Positions 26,360-36,569 of a stretch of 64,000 nt of DNA are shown here, piece after piece. The translations under genes and the position numbers were made by a program. Position 1 is the first letter of the stretch. Every line of letters starts with the position of its first letter. The stretch spans positions 248,001 to 312,000 of the forward strand of contig SHYK01000002.1 of assembly GCA_009692845.1 (NCBI GenBank), given 5' to 3'. The stretch comes from Chloroflexota bacterium (GTDB lineage Bacteria; Chloroflexota; UBA6077; SHYK01). The notes beneath the pieces were generated by a model that did no database searches, was not told where the DNA came from, and was given only the letters and a program-made list of their open reading frames with translations.

Positions 26360-28247
26360 GGATCCGATCCATTTCGAAGCGCAGGCCCGGTTCGGGCTGA
26401 GTCCGGAGGAACTGTGGCCGTTCGTGGCCGACACCCAGCGACTCAACCGCTCGATTGGTCTGCCGAACGCCGAATTCGACTATTCTGCCCGCGAGGAGGG
26501 GGGCAGCTTCGTGACCGGCGTGTACCGCCAGCTTCGTGACCGGCGTGTACCGCCAGCTGGGGTTCACGGTCTCCCGTTGGCGCGAGCATCCCTTTGAATT
26601 CGTGCGGAACCAGCAATACAGCGTGTTGCGCGAGTACGACCTGGGTCCCTTTACCCGGGTTCATGGTGGTTCGACCCTGATTGCCGGTGAGGGTGGCACA
26701 ACGCTCCGGGTTTGGGCGGAGATCACCCCCCCCGGCACTTTTTGGGCTGGCTCCTAGCCCAGGTCCTGATCGGCCCGCGTTCGACCTCCCGGGTCCTGGA
26801 CCGTTGCCGGAAATACGAGGAGGAGATTCGGGCCAAGGCAGGTAGTGACGGGGTATCCCAGGCTGGAGCTGTCCAGGCCCAGATGAGCGTCTACACTGGC
26901 CCGGCTCCTGAAGTGGATCAACGGCGGTTGGATCAGCTGGTCAGCCAGGCGATCCAGGCGGGCGCTGACGACGCGATTACCCGTCGGCTCGGCGAGCACC
27001 TCGCTCAGGCGCCCGATGACCGGGTGGCCAGCATGCGGGCCTTTGAGCTAGCCGACCTTTGGGGAACCGAGCGCAGGGAGACATTGGCCACCTTTCTGCG
27101 AGGGACGACCGTGGGGTTACTCGACCTCAAATGGGACATTCTCTGCCCCTTTTGCCGAGTGCCAACCGGCGAATTCGGGAGCCTGTCGGAGGTCACGGGC
27201 CAATCGCATTGTCCGTCTTGTGCCATGACGGTTGATGTGAATTTTGATCAACTGGTGGAGGTGCGTTTCAAACCGGCCCCGGCAATCCGGACTGCAAGCG
27301 TTGGGGTTTACTGCGTAGGTGGGCCGCGGAACACCCCGCATGTCGTGGCTCAGGCTGAGCTGGGGGCGGCACAGGCCTTGCGATGGGAGCTGCAAGTGCC
27401 GGATGGGCAGTATCGGCTGCGATCTCCTCAGGGGGGAGCCGCGCTCATCGAGGTCGGACGGGAGGGTGTCAGCGGCAGGGTCGGCGTCGCGCTCGAATCG
27501 CACGAAATGGTCCCTCTGTTTCTGCAGGTAAATGGAAACCGGGTGGATCTGAGCGTAGAAAGCCATCTCGATGGGCCAGCGCTCGTCGCGCTAGAGGAAC
27601 AATCCTGGACGGACACCGCTGCTACCGCCGCGCTAGTCAGCACTATGGGTGAGTTTCGCGACCTTTTTTCATCCGAAGTGCTGGCTCCAGGCCTTCAAGT
27701 GGCCATCGAACGTTTGGCTCTGGTCTTCACCGACCTGGCCGGTTCCACTGCGCTCTACGAGCGCATCGGCCAGGCCCGCGCTTTTCGGCTGGTCCAGGAC
27801 CATTTTGTGGTGCTCGACGCGGCGATTCGCGACCACAATGGCAGCATAATCAAGACGATCGGCGATGCGGTGATGGCTGTCTTTCCAACTGCGATGGACG
27901 CGGCGGCGGCGGCAGCAATCCAGATGCAGTGCGGAATGCAGCAGCTCGCAGTCGCGGAGGGCGTAGACGCGCCGCGATTGTTGAAAGTGGGGATTCATAC
28001 TGGGGCCTGTTTGGCCGTAACCTTGAACGAGAAGCTGGACTATTTCGGCACTGTCGTGAACATTGCTGCCCGCACGGAGCACGAGGCCAAGGGCGGGGAG
28101 ATCATGGTCACGTCAGACGCCTGGGAGGATGGCGGCGTAGCGGAACTCCTGGAGGCTGCTGCCACTAGCGTCGAGACGACGCAGGCGATGCTCAAGGGAA
28201 TCACCGAAGCAGTCGACCTACACCGAGTGATCGGCATCAAATGCTGA
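26349..28247 (+). pseudogene. DUF5939-type adenylate/guanylate cyclase, two frameshifts
   Basis: Three consecutive frames together encode one protein. First, [20 protein letters not shown] and on, an SRPBCC-like N-terminus. Next, after a 25-bp tandem duplication at 26505-26554, GFTVSRWREHPFEFVRNQQY to LRVWAEITP. Then, after a C8 tract at 26726-26733, FLGWLLAQVLIGPRS to the end. The last part has a zinc-ribbon pair (CPFC, CPSC) and a complete class III cyclase domain: FTDLAGST, KTIGDAVMAVF, DYFG and VVNIAAR. Each lesion shifts the frame. The second offsets the first arithmetically, but a ribosome would hit a stop at 26597. Decayed, phase-variable or misassembled are all possible. Confidence 0.8.
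26505..26554 (+). repeat. 25-bp perfect tandem duplication
   Basis: AGCTTCGTGACCGGCGTGTA plus CCGCC occurs at 26505-26529 and again at 26530-26554. The period is not a multiple of three, so it shifts the cyclase frame. Confidence 0.95.
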
Positions 28248-28333
28248 TGGGTGGGTCTGAATGCGGTCGTCTCATCTGGCGATGAACTAGCCCAAGGTCG
28301 CCGGCTGCTTTGGGAGCGAGGCCAATGATTCCG

Positions 28334-28362
28334 CAGCATAAATATATGGCATATGGTATATT
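28334..28362 (+). promoter_or_regulatory. AT-rich vapBC promoter/operator
   Basis: AATATA (28341-28346) and TATATT (28357-28362) are inverted around TGGCATATGG. The second arm is also a -10 match only 6 nt before the vapB ATG, implying a leaderless transcript. The AT-rich island stands out from its surroundings and suits autoregulation by a ribbon-helix-helix antitoxin. Confidence 0.5.
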
Positions 28363-28368
28363 GCGCTC

Positions 28369-28593
28369 ATGCACAAAACCACTGTGTATCTCCCAGAAGC
28401 CATGGAGCGGACACTCAAGGAAGCAGCGCGTCAAACCGGTCGTCGCGAGGCCGATCTCGTCCGGGAAGCGATAGCCGCGTATTTGGAGCGACGGGGTTCG
28501 CCGCAGCCCCAGTCGATCGGAGCCGGGGCCGATGACGAGCTGCCGGCCCGAGACAGTGAGGACTGGCTGCGAGCGCGTTGGCGCGGTGAATGA
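28369..28593 (+). CDS. Ribbon-helix-helix antitoxin (VapB/CopG type)
   Basis: 74 aa. MHKTTVYLPEAMERTLKEAA with RREADLVREAIAAYLERRG is a canonical RHH_1/CopG fold: a strand that inserts in the DNA major groove and two helices for dimerisation. The acidic C-terminal tail (ARDSEDWLRARW) would wrap the toxin. It ends in ATGA, overlapping the PIN toxin start, the usual antitoxin-first VapBC layout. Probably represses its own promoter at the AT-rich palindrome just upstream. Confidence 0.88.
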   Translation: MHKTTVYLPEAMERTLKEAARQTGRREADLVREAIAAYLERRGSPQPQSIGAGADDELPARDSEDWLRARWRGE

Positions 28594-28988
28594 TCACCCT
28601 GGACACGTCGGGATTACTGGCGGTAATGAATCGGCTTGACCCGGATCACGCCCGAACCCGAACGGCACTGCTCAATGACGACGGCCCCTATCTGATTCCT
28701 TGCGGAATCCTTGCCGAGGTGACGTACATGATCGAAGCCCGGCTCGGGTTACGCGTGCTTGATCTTTTCCTCGCGGATCTCGATAGCCGAGCCTACGCTC
28801 TGGATTGCGGGGACGGGGACGTTCCGCGGATTAAGGAGCTCGTCAAGCGGTACGCTGACCTATCCCTTGGTTTCGCCGACGCCTCGGTGGTGGCCTGTGC
28901 AGAGAGAAGTGGTGGCCGAGTGCTCACACTGGATCGGCGCGACTTCGGGCCTGTCTCCGGTGAGGGCCGAATCACTCTTTTCCCATAG
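28590..28988 (+). CDS. PIN-domain ribonuclease toxin (VapC)
   Basis: 132 aa. The acidic catalytic residues of the PIN fold are present: Asp in ITLDTSGLLA, Glu in ILAEVTYMIE, and Asp in SLGFADASVVA and TLDRRDF. VapC toxins cleave tRNA or rRNA when freed from VapB. The start overlaps vapB as ATGA, so translation is coupled. The module seems intact and lies between the cyclase pseudogene and the haem operon. Confidence 0.88.
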   Translation: MITLDTSGLLAVMNRLDPDHARTRTALLNDDGPYLIPCGILAEVTYMIEARLGLRVLDLFLADLDSRAYALDCGDGDVPRIKELVKRYADLSLGFADASVVACAERSGGRVLTLDRRDFGPVSGEGRITLFP

Positions 28989-28997
28989 CCACCCGGT

Positions 28998-30278
<1,281 letters not shown>

Positions 30279-30309
30279 CGAATTGCTGGCGAGAATCGGG
30301 TTGGCAGGG

Positions 30310-31338
30310 CTAGGCCCAGGTGAGCAGGCGGGCCGCCTCGCAGGCGTGGTAGCTGAGGATAAAATCGGCTCCGGCCCGTTTGATCGATTGGAGGATCTCC
30401 ATCATGATCGCCTGGCCGTCGACCCAGCCCCGCTCGGCAGCAGCCTTCACCATTGAGTACTCGCCACTGACGTTGTAGGCGCCCACCGGAACCGGCGACA
30501 TCTCCTTGACCCGCCAGAGGATGTCCAGGAAGGCGAGGGCGGGCTTGACCATCACCATATCTGCACCCTCAGCCAGATCCAGCTCGACCTCTCGCAGAGC
30601 TTCGCGGGCATTGCCGGCGTCCATCTGGTAGGAGCGCCGATCCCCAAACTGGGGGGCCGACTGGGCAGCTTCACGGAAGGGCCCATAGAAAGATGACGCG
30701 TATTTGGCCGCATAAGACAAGATGGGCGTCATCTCGTGGCCCGAGCTGTCCAAGGCCCGACGAATTGCCGCTACCCGGCCATCCATCATGTCGGATGGCG
30801 CAATCAAGTCCGCGCCTGCTTCGGCGTGGGAAACCGCGGTCCGGGCCAGAAGCTCTAGCGTCGGATCGTTGAGCACCTCTCCGTTTTCCACGATTCCACA
30901 ATGCCCGTGGCTGGTGTACTCACACAGGCACACGTCAGTCATCACCAGCAGGTCGGGCACCGCGTCCTTGATCGCCCGTACCGCCCGTTGCACGATTCCA
31001 TCCCGAGCGTAGGCCTGGCTACCGACCTCGTCCTTCTCATCGGGGATGCCAAATAGGATGATGGCCGGAATGTGGAGCGCGGCGGTCTGGCGAGCTTCCC
31101 CAATCAGCTCGCTAATCGATAGCTGAGCCACCCCCGGCATTGAGGTAATAGCGGTTCGGCTCGCTTCGTTCTCGGCCACGAAAAATGGCTGGATGAAGTC
31201 GGAGGGCGTGAGCTGAGTCTCTCGGATCAGGGCACGGAGCGGGGCAGTTCGTCGGAGCCGACGCATACGCGCCTCCGGGAAGGCTGCGCCTGTACGTGCC
31301 GCGGCGACAGATTCGGCATGGGAAAGGATGTCGGTCAT
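30310..31338 (-). CDS. hemB: Porphobilinogen synthase (ALA dehydratase)
   Basis: Condenses two 5-aminolevulinates to porphobilinogen. 342 aa. The Cys-rich site [14 protein letters not shown] marks the zinc-dependent class. Both active-site lysines are present, in [13 protein letters not shown] and [11 protein letters not shown]. Overlaps hemD by 4 nt (ATGA). Confidence 0.96.
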   Translation of the reverse strand: MTDILSHAESVAAARTGAAFPEARMRRLRRTAPLRALIRETQLTPSDFIQPFFVAENEASRTAITSMPGVAQLSISELIGEARQTAALHIPAIILFGIPDEKDEVGSQAYARDGIVQRAVRAIKDAVPDLLVMTDVCLCEYTSHGHCGIVENGEVLNDPTLELLARTAVSHAEAGADLIAPSDMMDGRVAAIRRALDSSGHEMTPILSYAAKYASSFYGPFREAAQSAPQFGDRRSYQMDAGNAREALREVELDLAEGADMVMVKPALAFLDILWRVKEMSPVPVGAYNVSGEYSMVKAAAERGWVDGQAIMMEILQSIKRAGADFILSYHACEAARLLTWA

Positions 31339-32153
31339 GGTGCTCCCAGAACGGGCAGGCCTGGCTGATCGCGGGCATCGAGATGGTACCTTCGAATCGC
31401 CTCGACGAGGCCTGCGATAGTGTACGTGGTAGCGACAATCTGGGGATCGAGTCCCAGCTCGCGGGCAGTCGCGGCTGTAACCGGCCCGATGCAGGCGACG
31501 ACGGCTTCGGACAGGAACCGGATATCAGGACCGAGAATGGTGGTCAGGTTCTTCACGGTTGACGAGCTGGTAAACGTGACGATGTCGACGGCCTTGCTGT
31601 GTAGCTCAGCGAGAACGTTGGTTGGCGGATCGGGCAGGGTCGTTCGATACGCGGTTAGCTGGTCCACGATGGCCCCGGCCGCCGCCAGGCCCGCTGAGAG
31701 CGTTTCACGAGCAATATCTGCGCTCGGAATGAGGATGCGCCGTCCAAGGATGGGGCCGAAATCGAGTAAGGAGGCGATCAGCGCTTCGGCTATGTATTCG
31801 TCCGGGACCAAGGCCAGCGGGACTCCGGCCGCGTCCAGTGATCGGGCGGTTTCGGAGCCGATAGCGGCTACATTGCTGTGGCTGAACCACGCGACGCTGA
31901 AGCCGGCTACGGCGAGGCGCTCCAGAAAGAACCGAACGGCGTTGACGCTCGCAAACACGACCCATTCGTAGTTGCCGCGTCGGATGGCCTGATCGAGCGG
32001 CCCCCAATTCAGGGGCGGCTCAATCTGGATGGTGGGTAGCTCGATCACGCGGGCACCTTCGGCTTCCAGCGCTGTGCTGAGCCGGGAGCCCGACTCGGAG
32101 GGGCGGGTCACCAGAATAGTCTGGCCGTCGAGCGGCCCGGCTCCAACGCTCAA
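31335..32153 (-). CDS. hemD: Uroporphyrinogen-III synthase
   Basis: Closes and inverts ring D of hydroxymethylbilane. 272 aa. The family is poorly conserved, but the pattern fits: [22 protein letters not shown] at the N-terminus, [30 protein letters not shown], a linker to the second lobe, [11 protein letters not shown], and a final [16 protein letters not shown]. Its place between hemC and hemB, with 4-nt overlaps on both sides, makes the call firm. Confidence 0.92.
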   Translation of the reverse strand: MSVGAGPLDGQTILVTRPSESGSRLSTALEAEGARVIELPTIQIEPPLNWGPLDQAIRRGNYEWVVFASVNAVRFFLERLAVAGFSVAWFSHSNVAAIGSETARSLDAAGVPLALVPDEYIAEALIASLLDFGPILGRRILIPSADIARETLSAGLAAAGAIVDQLTAYRTTLPDPPTNVLAELHSKAVDIVTFTSSSTVKNLTTILGPDIRFLSEAVVACIGPVTAATARELGLDPQIVATTYTIAGLVEAIRRYHLDARDQPGLPVLGAP

Positions 32154-33097
32154 TTGGCTTGAATCACTCTCGCCCGGCGCAGCAATTCCGCCCCCAATCG
32201 AGCCCCCAGCTCTTCAGCGTGGTTCTTGGGCCCTGCCGCGCTACTCCTCACCAAACTCGCGCCATCTTCCGCCAACATGAAGCCGTTGATCGCGAGTTGA
32301 TTGCCAGTTACTTGCGCATAGGCGGCGATAGCGGTGGTGCAGCCGGCCTGCACTTCGATGGCGACTGCGCGTTCCGCCAAGGCAGCGAGTCGGGTTTCCG
32401 GATCGTCAAGCCGGGAGACGATCGCTCGGGTGTTGGCGTCATCAGATCTGACCTGCACCGCGAGCGTCCCCTGCCCGATTGCCGGAACGAAGACCGCCGG
32501 ATCGAGCCATTCGGCGGCAGCGGCTTCACGGCCCAACCGTTTCAGGCCGGCGGCAGCGAGCACGAGGCCGTCCACGACGCCATCCTCCACCCGGCGCAAG
32601 CGCGTGTCCACGTTTCCTCTGATGGGGACGACATGGAGGTCCGGCCGCTGGGCCAGCAGCAATGCTTCACGACGCGGGCTCCCGGTGCCCACCCGAGCCC
32701 CAATCGCGAGACTGCGGAGACTGGCTCCGTGGGTGGTGACCAGAACATCGCGGGGGTCCTCGCGGGGAGGGAACGCCGCCACGATCAGACCTGGCGGCTC
32801 GACCGACGGCATATCCTTAAAGCTATGCACCGCAATGTCGATCCGGCCGGCGAGCAGCGCCGCTTCGATCATGCGCACGAATACGCCTTCGCCGAACGGG
32901 AACGGTCCTTCGAAGTCGTCCGCCGAGTGCCCAGGCAGGGGCTCGTCTCCTTGGGTGCGAATGACTACGATCTCGATTTGGAGATCTGGCTGGATGGCGA
33001 GCAGGGACTCGCGGACGATCGCGGCCTGGCGGAGAGCGAGCGCACTGCCGCGGGTCGCCAGCCGCAACGATGGCTGCTGCCGGTCGAGCGAGCTCAC
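32150..33097 (-). CDS. hemC: Hydroxymethylbilane synthase (porphobilinogen deaminase)
   Basis: Polymerises four porphobilinogens on a dipyrromethane cofactor. 315 aa. LATRGSALALRQA, HSFKDMPS with the catalytic Asp, GTGSPRREALLL, RGNVDTRLRR, AIGQGTLAVQ, and the cofactor Cys in VQAGCTTAIAAYA. The residues around that Cys depart from the common GGCxxPxG form, but the Cys itself is in place. Start overlaps the hemA stop by 4 nt. Confidence 0.95.
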   Translation of the reverse strand: MSSLDRQQPSLRLATRGSALALRQAAIVRESLLAIQPDLQIEIVVIRTQGDEPLPGHSADDFEGPFPFGEGVFVRMIEAALLAGRIDIAVHSFKDMPSVEPPGLIVAAFPPREDPRDVLVTTHGASLRSLAIGARVGTGSPRREALLLAQRPDLHVVPIRGNVDTRLRRVEDGVVDGLVLAAAGLKRLGREAAAAEWLDPAVFVPAIGQGTLAVQVRSDDANTRAIVSRLDDPETRLAALAERAVAIEVQAGCTTAIAAYAQVTGNQLAINGFMLAEDGASLVRSSAAGPKNHAEELGARLGAELLRRARVIQAN

Positions 33098-34380
33098 GAT
33101 GAGGGCACCGCTCCGTCGTCGAGCGCCAAAGCGAAGAGCTCCTGGGTGAGCTGGGCAAGCTCAGGCGCGCGCGGATCGCCGGCGCGGGCCCTCAGGGCTG
33201 CCACTGGCGTGTGCAGGAGGCGGCGGACGATGGCGGCGGTCATCACGTCGATGAGATCTTTGTCCTCCTGCGACAGACCGATCAACCGCGGAACGGTTCG
33301 ATCCAGCTCCGCCCGGCGGATCACCTCTGCTCGCTGGTAGAGAGCTCCGAGGGTGGGAACCAGGGGCTCGACGGCTCTCCATTCTCGATAATCGGCCATT
33401 CCCTCTTCGACGATGGCTTCGACCGCGGCAATCTCGTTGACTCGGTCCTGTAAATTCGCGGCGCAGATTGCTTCCAGGTCATCGATGTTGTGGAGTGTGA
33501 CGCCCGGTAGGAATGCGACGGCGGGATCGATGTCGCGCGGCATCGCGAGGTCAATGCAAAGCAGATGCTGGTTGCGATCCCGCCGTGCTTCAGCCAACAG
33601 GGATGCGGTCAGTACATGATCGCTCGAGCCGGTCGCCGCAATCACCAGATCAGCAGCGCGGAGGCCGCGTTCTAGCTCAGCGTAGGGGAGGGGCTCGCCA
33701 TCGATTGAATCTGCTAGCGCCTCGGCCCGGTCAAAGGAACGGTTCGCAACCATAATGCGGGTTACACCGGCGGCCTTGAGGCTCCGCGCCGCCGCTCGGC
33801 TGGCGTCGCCAGCTCCAATCACCAGGGCCGCTACTGGTCGGAGATCGCCCAGGGTTTGGCGAGCCAACTCGACCGCCACCGAGCTGGGGGACAAGGCGCG
33901 GCGACTGATTCCGGTCTCCGACCGGGCGCGTTTCCCGACCTCCAGGGCGAGCGGAACTATTCGTCCCAGCATGCGACCGGCCGATCCAGCGGCGGTTGCC
34001 GTCTCCAAGGCATCCCGCACCTGGCCCAGGATCTGTGTCTCCCCGAGGACCATCGAGTCGAGTCCGGAGGCGACTCGCAGCAGATGACTCACCGCGAGCT
34101 CGTCCTCGAAACGGTAGCAGCTTCCAACGAGGTCGAGCGTCTCGATACCACGAAGTCGGGCCAGCAAGTCCTCCGTGGCTCGAGCCTCGCCGCTGACCAG
34201 GTACAGCTCGGTGCGATTGCAGGTGGACAGCACCAGAGCCTCGGTCATGCCGGAGCCCAGCTGGTCCAGCGCCCGACGAAGCGCCGGTTCTGAAAAGGCG
34301 AGTCGCTCTCGCAGCTCAACGGGAGCGGTTCGATGGCTCAGTCCGACCAGAGTCAGCGTGGGCAGGCTCCGAGGTCTCAC
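33094..34380 (-). CDS. hemA: Glutamyl-tRNA reductase
   Basis: NADPH-dependent reduction of glutamyl-tRNA to glutamate-1-semialdehyde, the committed C5-pathway step. GTG 34380 overlaps the preceding stop as GTGA (428 aa); an upstream in-frame ATG would overlap the regulator by 52 nt. VGLSHRTAPVELRERLAF, the catalytic Cys in STCNRTELY, FASGLDSMVLGE-like VASGLDSMVLGETQILGQV, and an NADPH fold with VIGAGDASRAAARSL. Normal length. Confidence 0.95.
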   Translation of the reverse strand: MRPRSLPTLTLVGLSHRTAPVELRERLAFSEPALRRALDQLGSGMTEALVLSTCNRTELYLVSGEARATEDLLARLRGIETLDLVGSCYRFEDELAVSHLLRVASGLDSMVLGETQILGQVRDALETATAAGSAGRMLGRIVPLALEVGKRARSETGISRRALSPSSVAVELARQTLGDLRPVAALVIGAGDASRAAARSLKAAGVTRIMVANRSFDRAEALADSIDGEPLPYAELERGLRAADLVIAATGSSDHVLTASLLAEARRDRNQHLLCIDLAMPRDIDPAVAFLPGVTLHNIDDLEAICAANLQDRVNEIAAVEAIVEEGMADYREWRAVEPLVPTLGALYQRAEVIRRAELDRTVPRLIGLSQEDKDLIDVMTAAIVRRLLHTPVAALRARAGDPRAPELAQLTQELFALALDDGAVPSS

Positions 34381-35036
34381 GCCGAGTGCTGGACGGTTGA
34401 TCGAGAGCCAGCGCCGCTCGCAATGCAAGCCAGCACTTCATCCATGAACCGCTCGGCATCCCGCACGATGCGCGACGTTTGGGGGCTCTGATCGGGGTGG
34501 GAGGAAACGGTCTTGGTGAGCACGTCCAGGAGAGGTCGCCGAAATAAGACGTAAGCCTCGATTGCCCGAGCAGTGTCAAGCCCGGCCGAGGTGCACCCTT
34601 CTCCGTAGCGCCGACCTAAATCGCGGCCTGTCTGGAGAGCCGCGCGTCGTTCCCGAGGATTGGTGGTAGCCAGATAAGCGCCGAGCTGATCGAGAAGGGT
34701 GTCCCCCAGCGTGTGGAAGCGTTCTCGAGCAGCCGGATCTAGGTCGGTGATCCATTGCTCGTGATGACTGGCGGAATGGGCCATAGACCGGTAGCGACTC
34801 CGGAGCTGGGAAAGAAGGGTTTGCTCGATCCCGGCAGCCGGCGCTGCAGCCGGCTCTGACAGTGCGGCTAGCTCAGCGGACGAAAAGCGACGATGCCCGC
34901 CCGGGGTTCGAAAAACGTGGAGCTTACCGAGGCTGGTCCATTGGCGGAGGGTGCCGGGGTTCACCCCCAGGAATTCGGAAGCTTTCCCGATCGAGACCCA
35001 GTCTGGCGTATTCAGGTGACGAGAGGTGGACTGCAT
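34377..35036 (-). CDS. MerR-type regulator heading the haem operon
   Basis: 219 aa. Residues about 13-60 are a MerR/excisionase-like winged helix (SIGKASEFLGVNPGTLRQWT, then GKLHVFRTPGGHRRF). The rest is an all-helical domain containing RDLGRRYGEGCTSAGLDTA and AIEAYVLFRRPLLDVL, probably for sensing or dimerising. It has no metal-binding Cys cluster like MerR itself. It is first in the regulator-hemA-C-D-B-L unit, with a GTGA overlap to hemA, so control of haem synthesis is likely. A 10-bp-period direct repeat sits just upstream. I do not recognise a named homologue. Confidence 0.8.
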   Translation of the reverse strand: MQSTSRHLNTPDWVSIGKASEFLGVNPGTLRQWTSLGKLHVFRTPGGHRRFSSAELAALSEPAAAPAAGIEQTLLSQLRSRYRSMAHSASHHEQWITDLDPAARERFHTLGDTLLDQLGAYLATTNPRERRAALQTGRDLGRRYGEGCTSAGLDTARAIEAYVLFRRPLLDVLTKTVSSHPDQSPQTSRIVRDAERFMDEVLACIASGAGSRSTVQHSA

Positions 35037-35045
35037 GGGTTCATT

Positions 35046-35070
35046 CCAGAAATCTATCGAAATCTACTGG
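35046..35070. promoter_or_regulatory. Direct-repeat operator candidate upstream of the haem operon
   Basis: GAAATCTA occurs at 35049-35056 and 35059-35066 (10-bp period), bracketed by CCAG and CTGG. On the minus strand a -10 match TACAAT (35076-35071) lies just upstream. The repeats would therefore occupy the transcription-start region of the regulator-hem operon, about 10-35 bp before its ATG. Confidence 0.5.
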
Positions 35071-35159
35071 ATTGTACGGAAAACTCGCCGTCGGCAGTCG
35101 GCAGCGTGACCTGGGATCGGGCACAATCCAGACGAGTTGCACGGGGGAGCACGGAAATC

Positions 35160-36227
35160 CTGCGCATTCTACTGGCGGGCGGGGGATCGGGGGGATCGGC
35201 GGCGCCGGTCATCGCCGTCGCCGAGGCGATTGCGGCGCGTCGTTCCGATGTGGAGTTCCTCTACGTTGGAACCCGGACTGGGCCCGAAAGGGTCCTGGTC
35301 GAGGCGGCTGGTCTTCCATTTCAGCCGGTGGTGACGGGCCGCCTTCGTCGCTATCCGACCTGGCGAAACGTGACCGATCCCGGCTTGGTGCTGCTTGGGA
35401 TTGCCCAGGCAATCGATTTGGTCCACTCGTTTCGCCCCGATGTCGCCTTTGGCGCGGGCGGGTTTGCTACGGTGCCGCCGCTGGTGGCCGCCAAGATCAG
35501 CGGGGGGAAGATCGCCATCCATCAGCAAGATGTGGTGCCCGGGCTGGCGAATCGGATTCTGGCTCCGCTCGCATCCCTGGTAACGGTGGCGCTTCCCGAG
35601 ACGTTGGGTAGATTGCGGGGCGCGCGGCGCGTAGTAGGCAATCCAGTGCGTGTCGCAATCCAGTCGGGCGATGGCCAGCTAGGGCGCGCGCGTCTCGGGC
35701 TGGACCAGGTTTTGCCGCTCGTTCTGGTAACGGGCGGGGGGACTGGAGCCGCGGGCCTAAACCGGATCGTTTGGGAGGCGGCCCACCAACTGGTCTCCGA
35801 CTGCGAGATCGTGCACCTGACCGGCGATGGCAAAGGGATTCCTGGTTGGACTCACCCGCGCTATCACCAGATCGAGTTCCTCTCCAGGGATATGCCCCAC
35901 ATCATAGCCGCGGCGGATGTTGTGGTGTCCCGAGCAGGGATGTCGGCGCTGGCTGAGATCGCGGCCCTGAAGAAGGCGGCGATCGTTGTGCCCATGCCCT
36001 CGTCACACCAGGAGGCCAACGCCGCGGCCCTGCGTCTCCATCACGCGGCGGTAGTTCGGGACGAATTAGCGCTCGACGCAGACCAGTTGGTCACCGAGAT
36101 CCGCAGCCTGCTCGGTGACGCTAGCCGGCGAGCGGCACTCGGCGATGCAGGTGCCGCGATGTTGCCGTTGACTGCCGCCAATGCTATCGCGGAGGAGATC
36201 CTGTTGCTGGTCAGAGAAAAGGTCTAG
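35160..36227 (+). CDS. MurG-like UDP-GlcNAc glycosyltransferase (GT28), altered N-terminal motif
   Basis: About 355 aa from CTG 35160, giving MRILLAGGGSGG and preceded by GGGGGAG at 10-nt spacing. GTG 35106 is the alternative. Family features: GAGGFATVPPLVAA, IHQQDVVPGLANRIL, VVGNPVRV, LVTGGGTGAAGLNRI, and the UDP-sugar site SRAGMSALAEIAAL with VPMPSSHQEANA. The N-terminal GGTGGHxxP motif reads GGSGGSAAP, replacing the conserved His. MurG adds GlcNAc to lipid I at the inner membrane face. The substitution and the location outside a division/wall cluster suggest a paralogue with another acceptor. Divergent from the haem operon. Confidence 0.8.
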   Translation: MRILLAGGGSGGSAAPVIAVAEAIAARRSDVEFLYVGTRTGPERVLVEAAGLPFQPVVTGRLRRYPTWRNVTDPGLVLLGIAQAIDLVHSFRPDVAFGAGGFATVPPLVAAKISGGKIAIHQQDVVPGLANRILAPLASLVTVALPETLGRLRGARRVVGNPVRVAIQSGDGQLGRARLGLDQVLPLVLVTGGGTGAAGLNRIVWEAAHQLVSDCEIVHLTGDGKGIPGWTHPRYHQIEFLSRDMPHIIAAADVVVSRAGMSALAEIAALKKAAIVVPMPSSHQEANAAALRLHHAAVVRDELALDADQLVTEIRSLLGDASRRAALGDAGAAMLPLTAANAIAEEILLLVREKV

Positions 36228-36569
36228 CAAAGCGTCGGACTCCGCGTTGGGACGAAATGAGTCTATGGCCTTCCTCTATGCCTATCCCTGCTCGAAAGCG
36301 AAGGTCAGTGGCGGGCAACTCGGCCCGGCGACAGATCCATCCGGGAACCCCTGGGCAGTACTGGGCGATAGTTGCGGTCCCCTGGGCCTGCTCGCGCAAG
36401 TCGATCGGCAACTCGCCGGGCCGCAATACTGCTAATCGCACGCTTACTCTCCAGATGATCGATTCGGACGCCGGGCGGAGCAAGAGCTGGCCCACGGGCC
36501 TGGCCGGTAAAAGTTGGGTGAATTGCCGGAGGGTGTCGCGCGACGGAGACCTGAACGCCAAGCCCCTGC
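36228..36569. other. Intergenic gap of 342 bp with no recognised gene
   Basis: Frames of up to about 107 codons exist here on both strands. None has a ribosome site, a recognisable motif or a plausible composition. I see no terminator with a T-run and no tRNA. The two genes on either side converge. Confidence 0.5.

Noticed and set aside
32159..33340. 393-codon plus-strand frame opposite hemC/hemA
   Set aside because: Antisense shadow; hemC and hemA motifs on the minus strand are complete.
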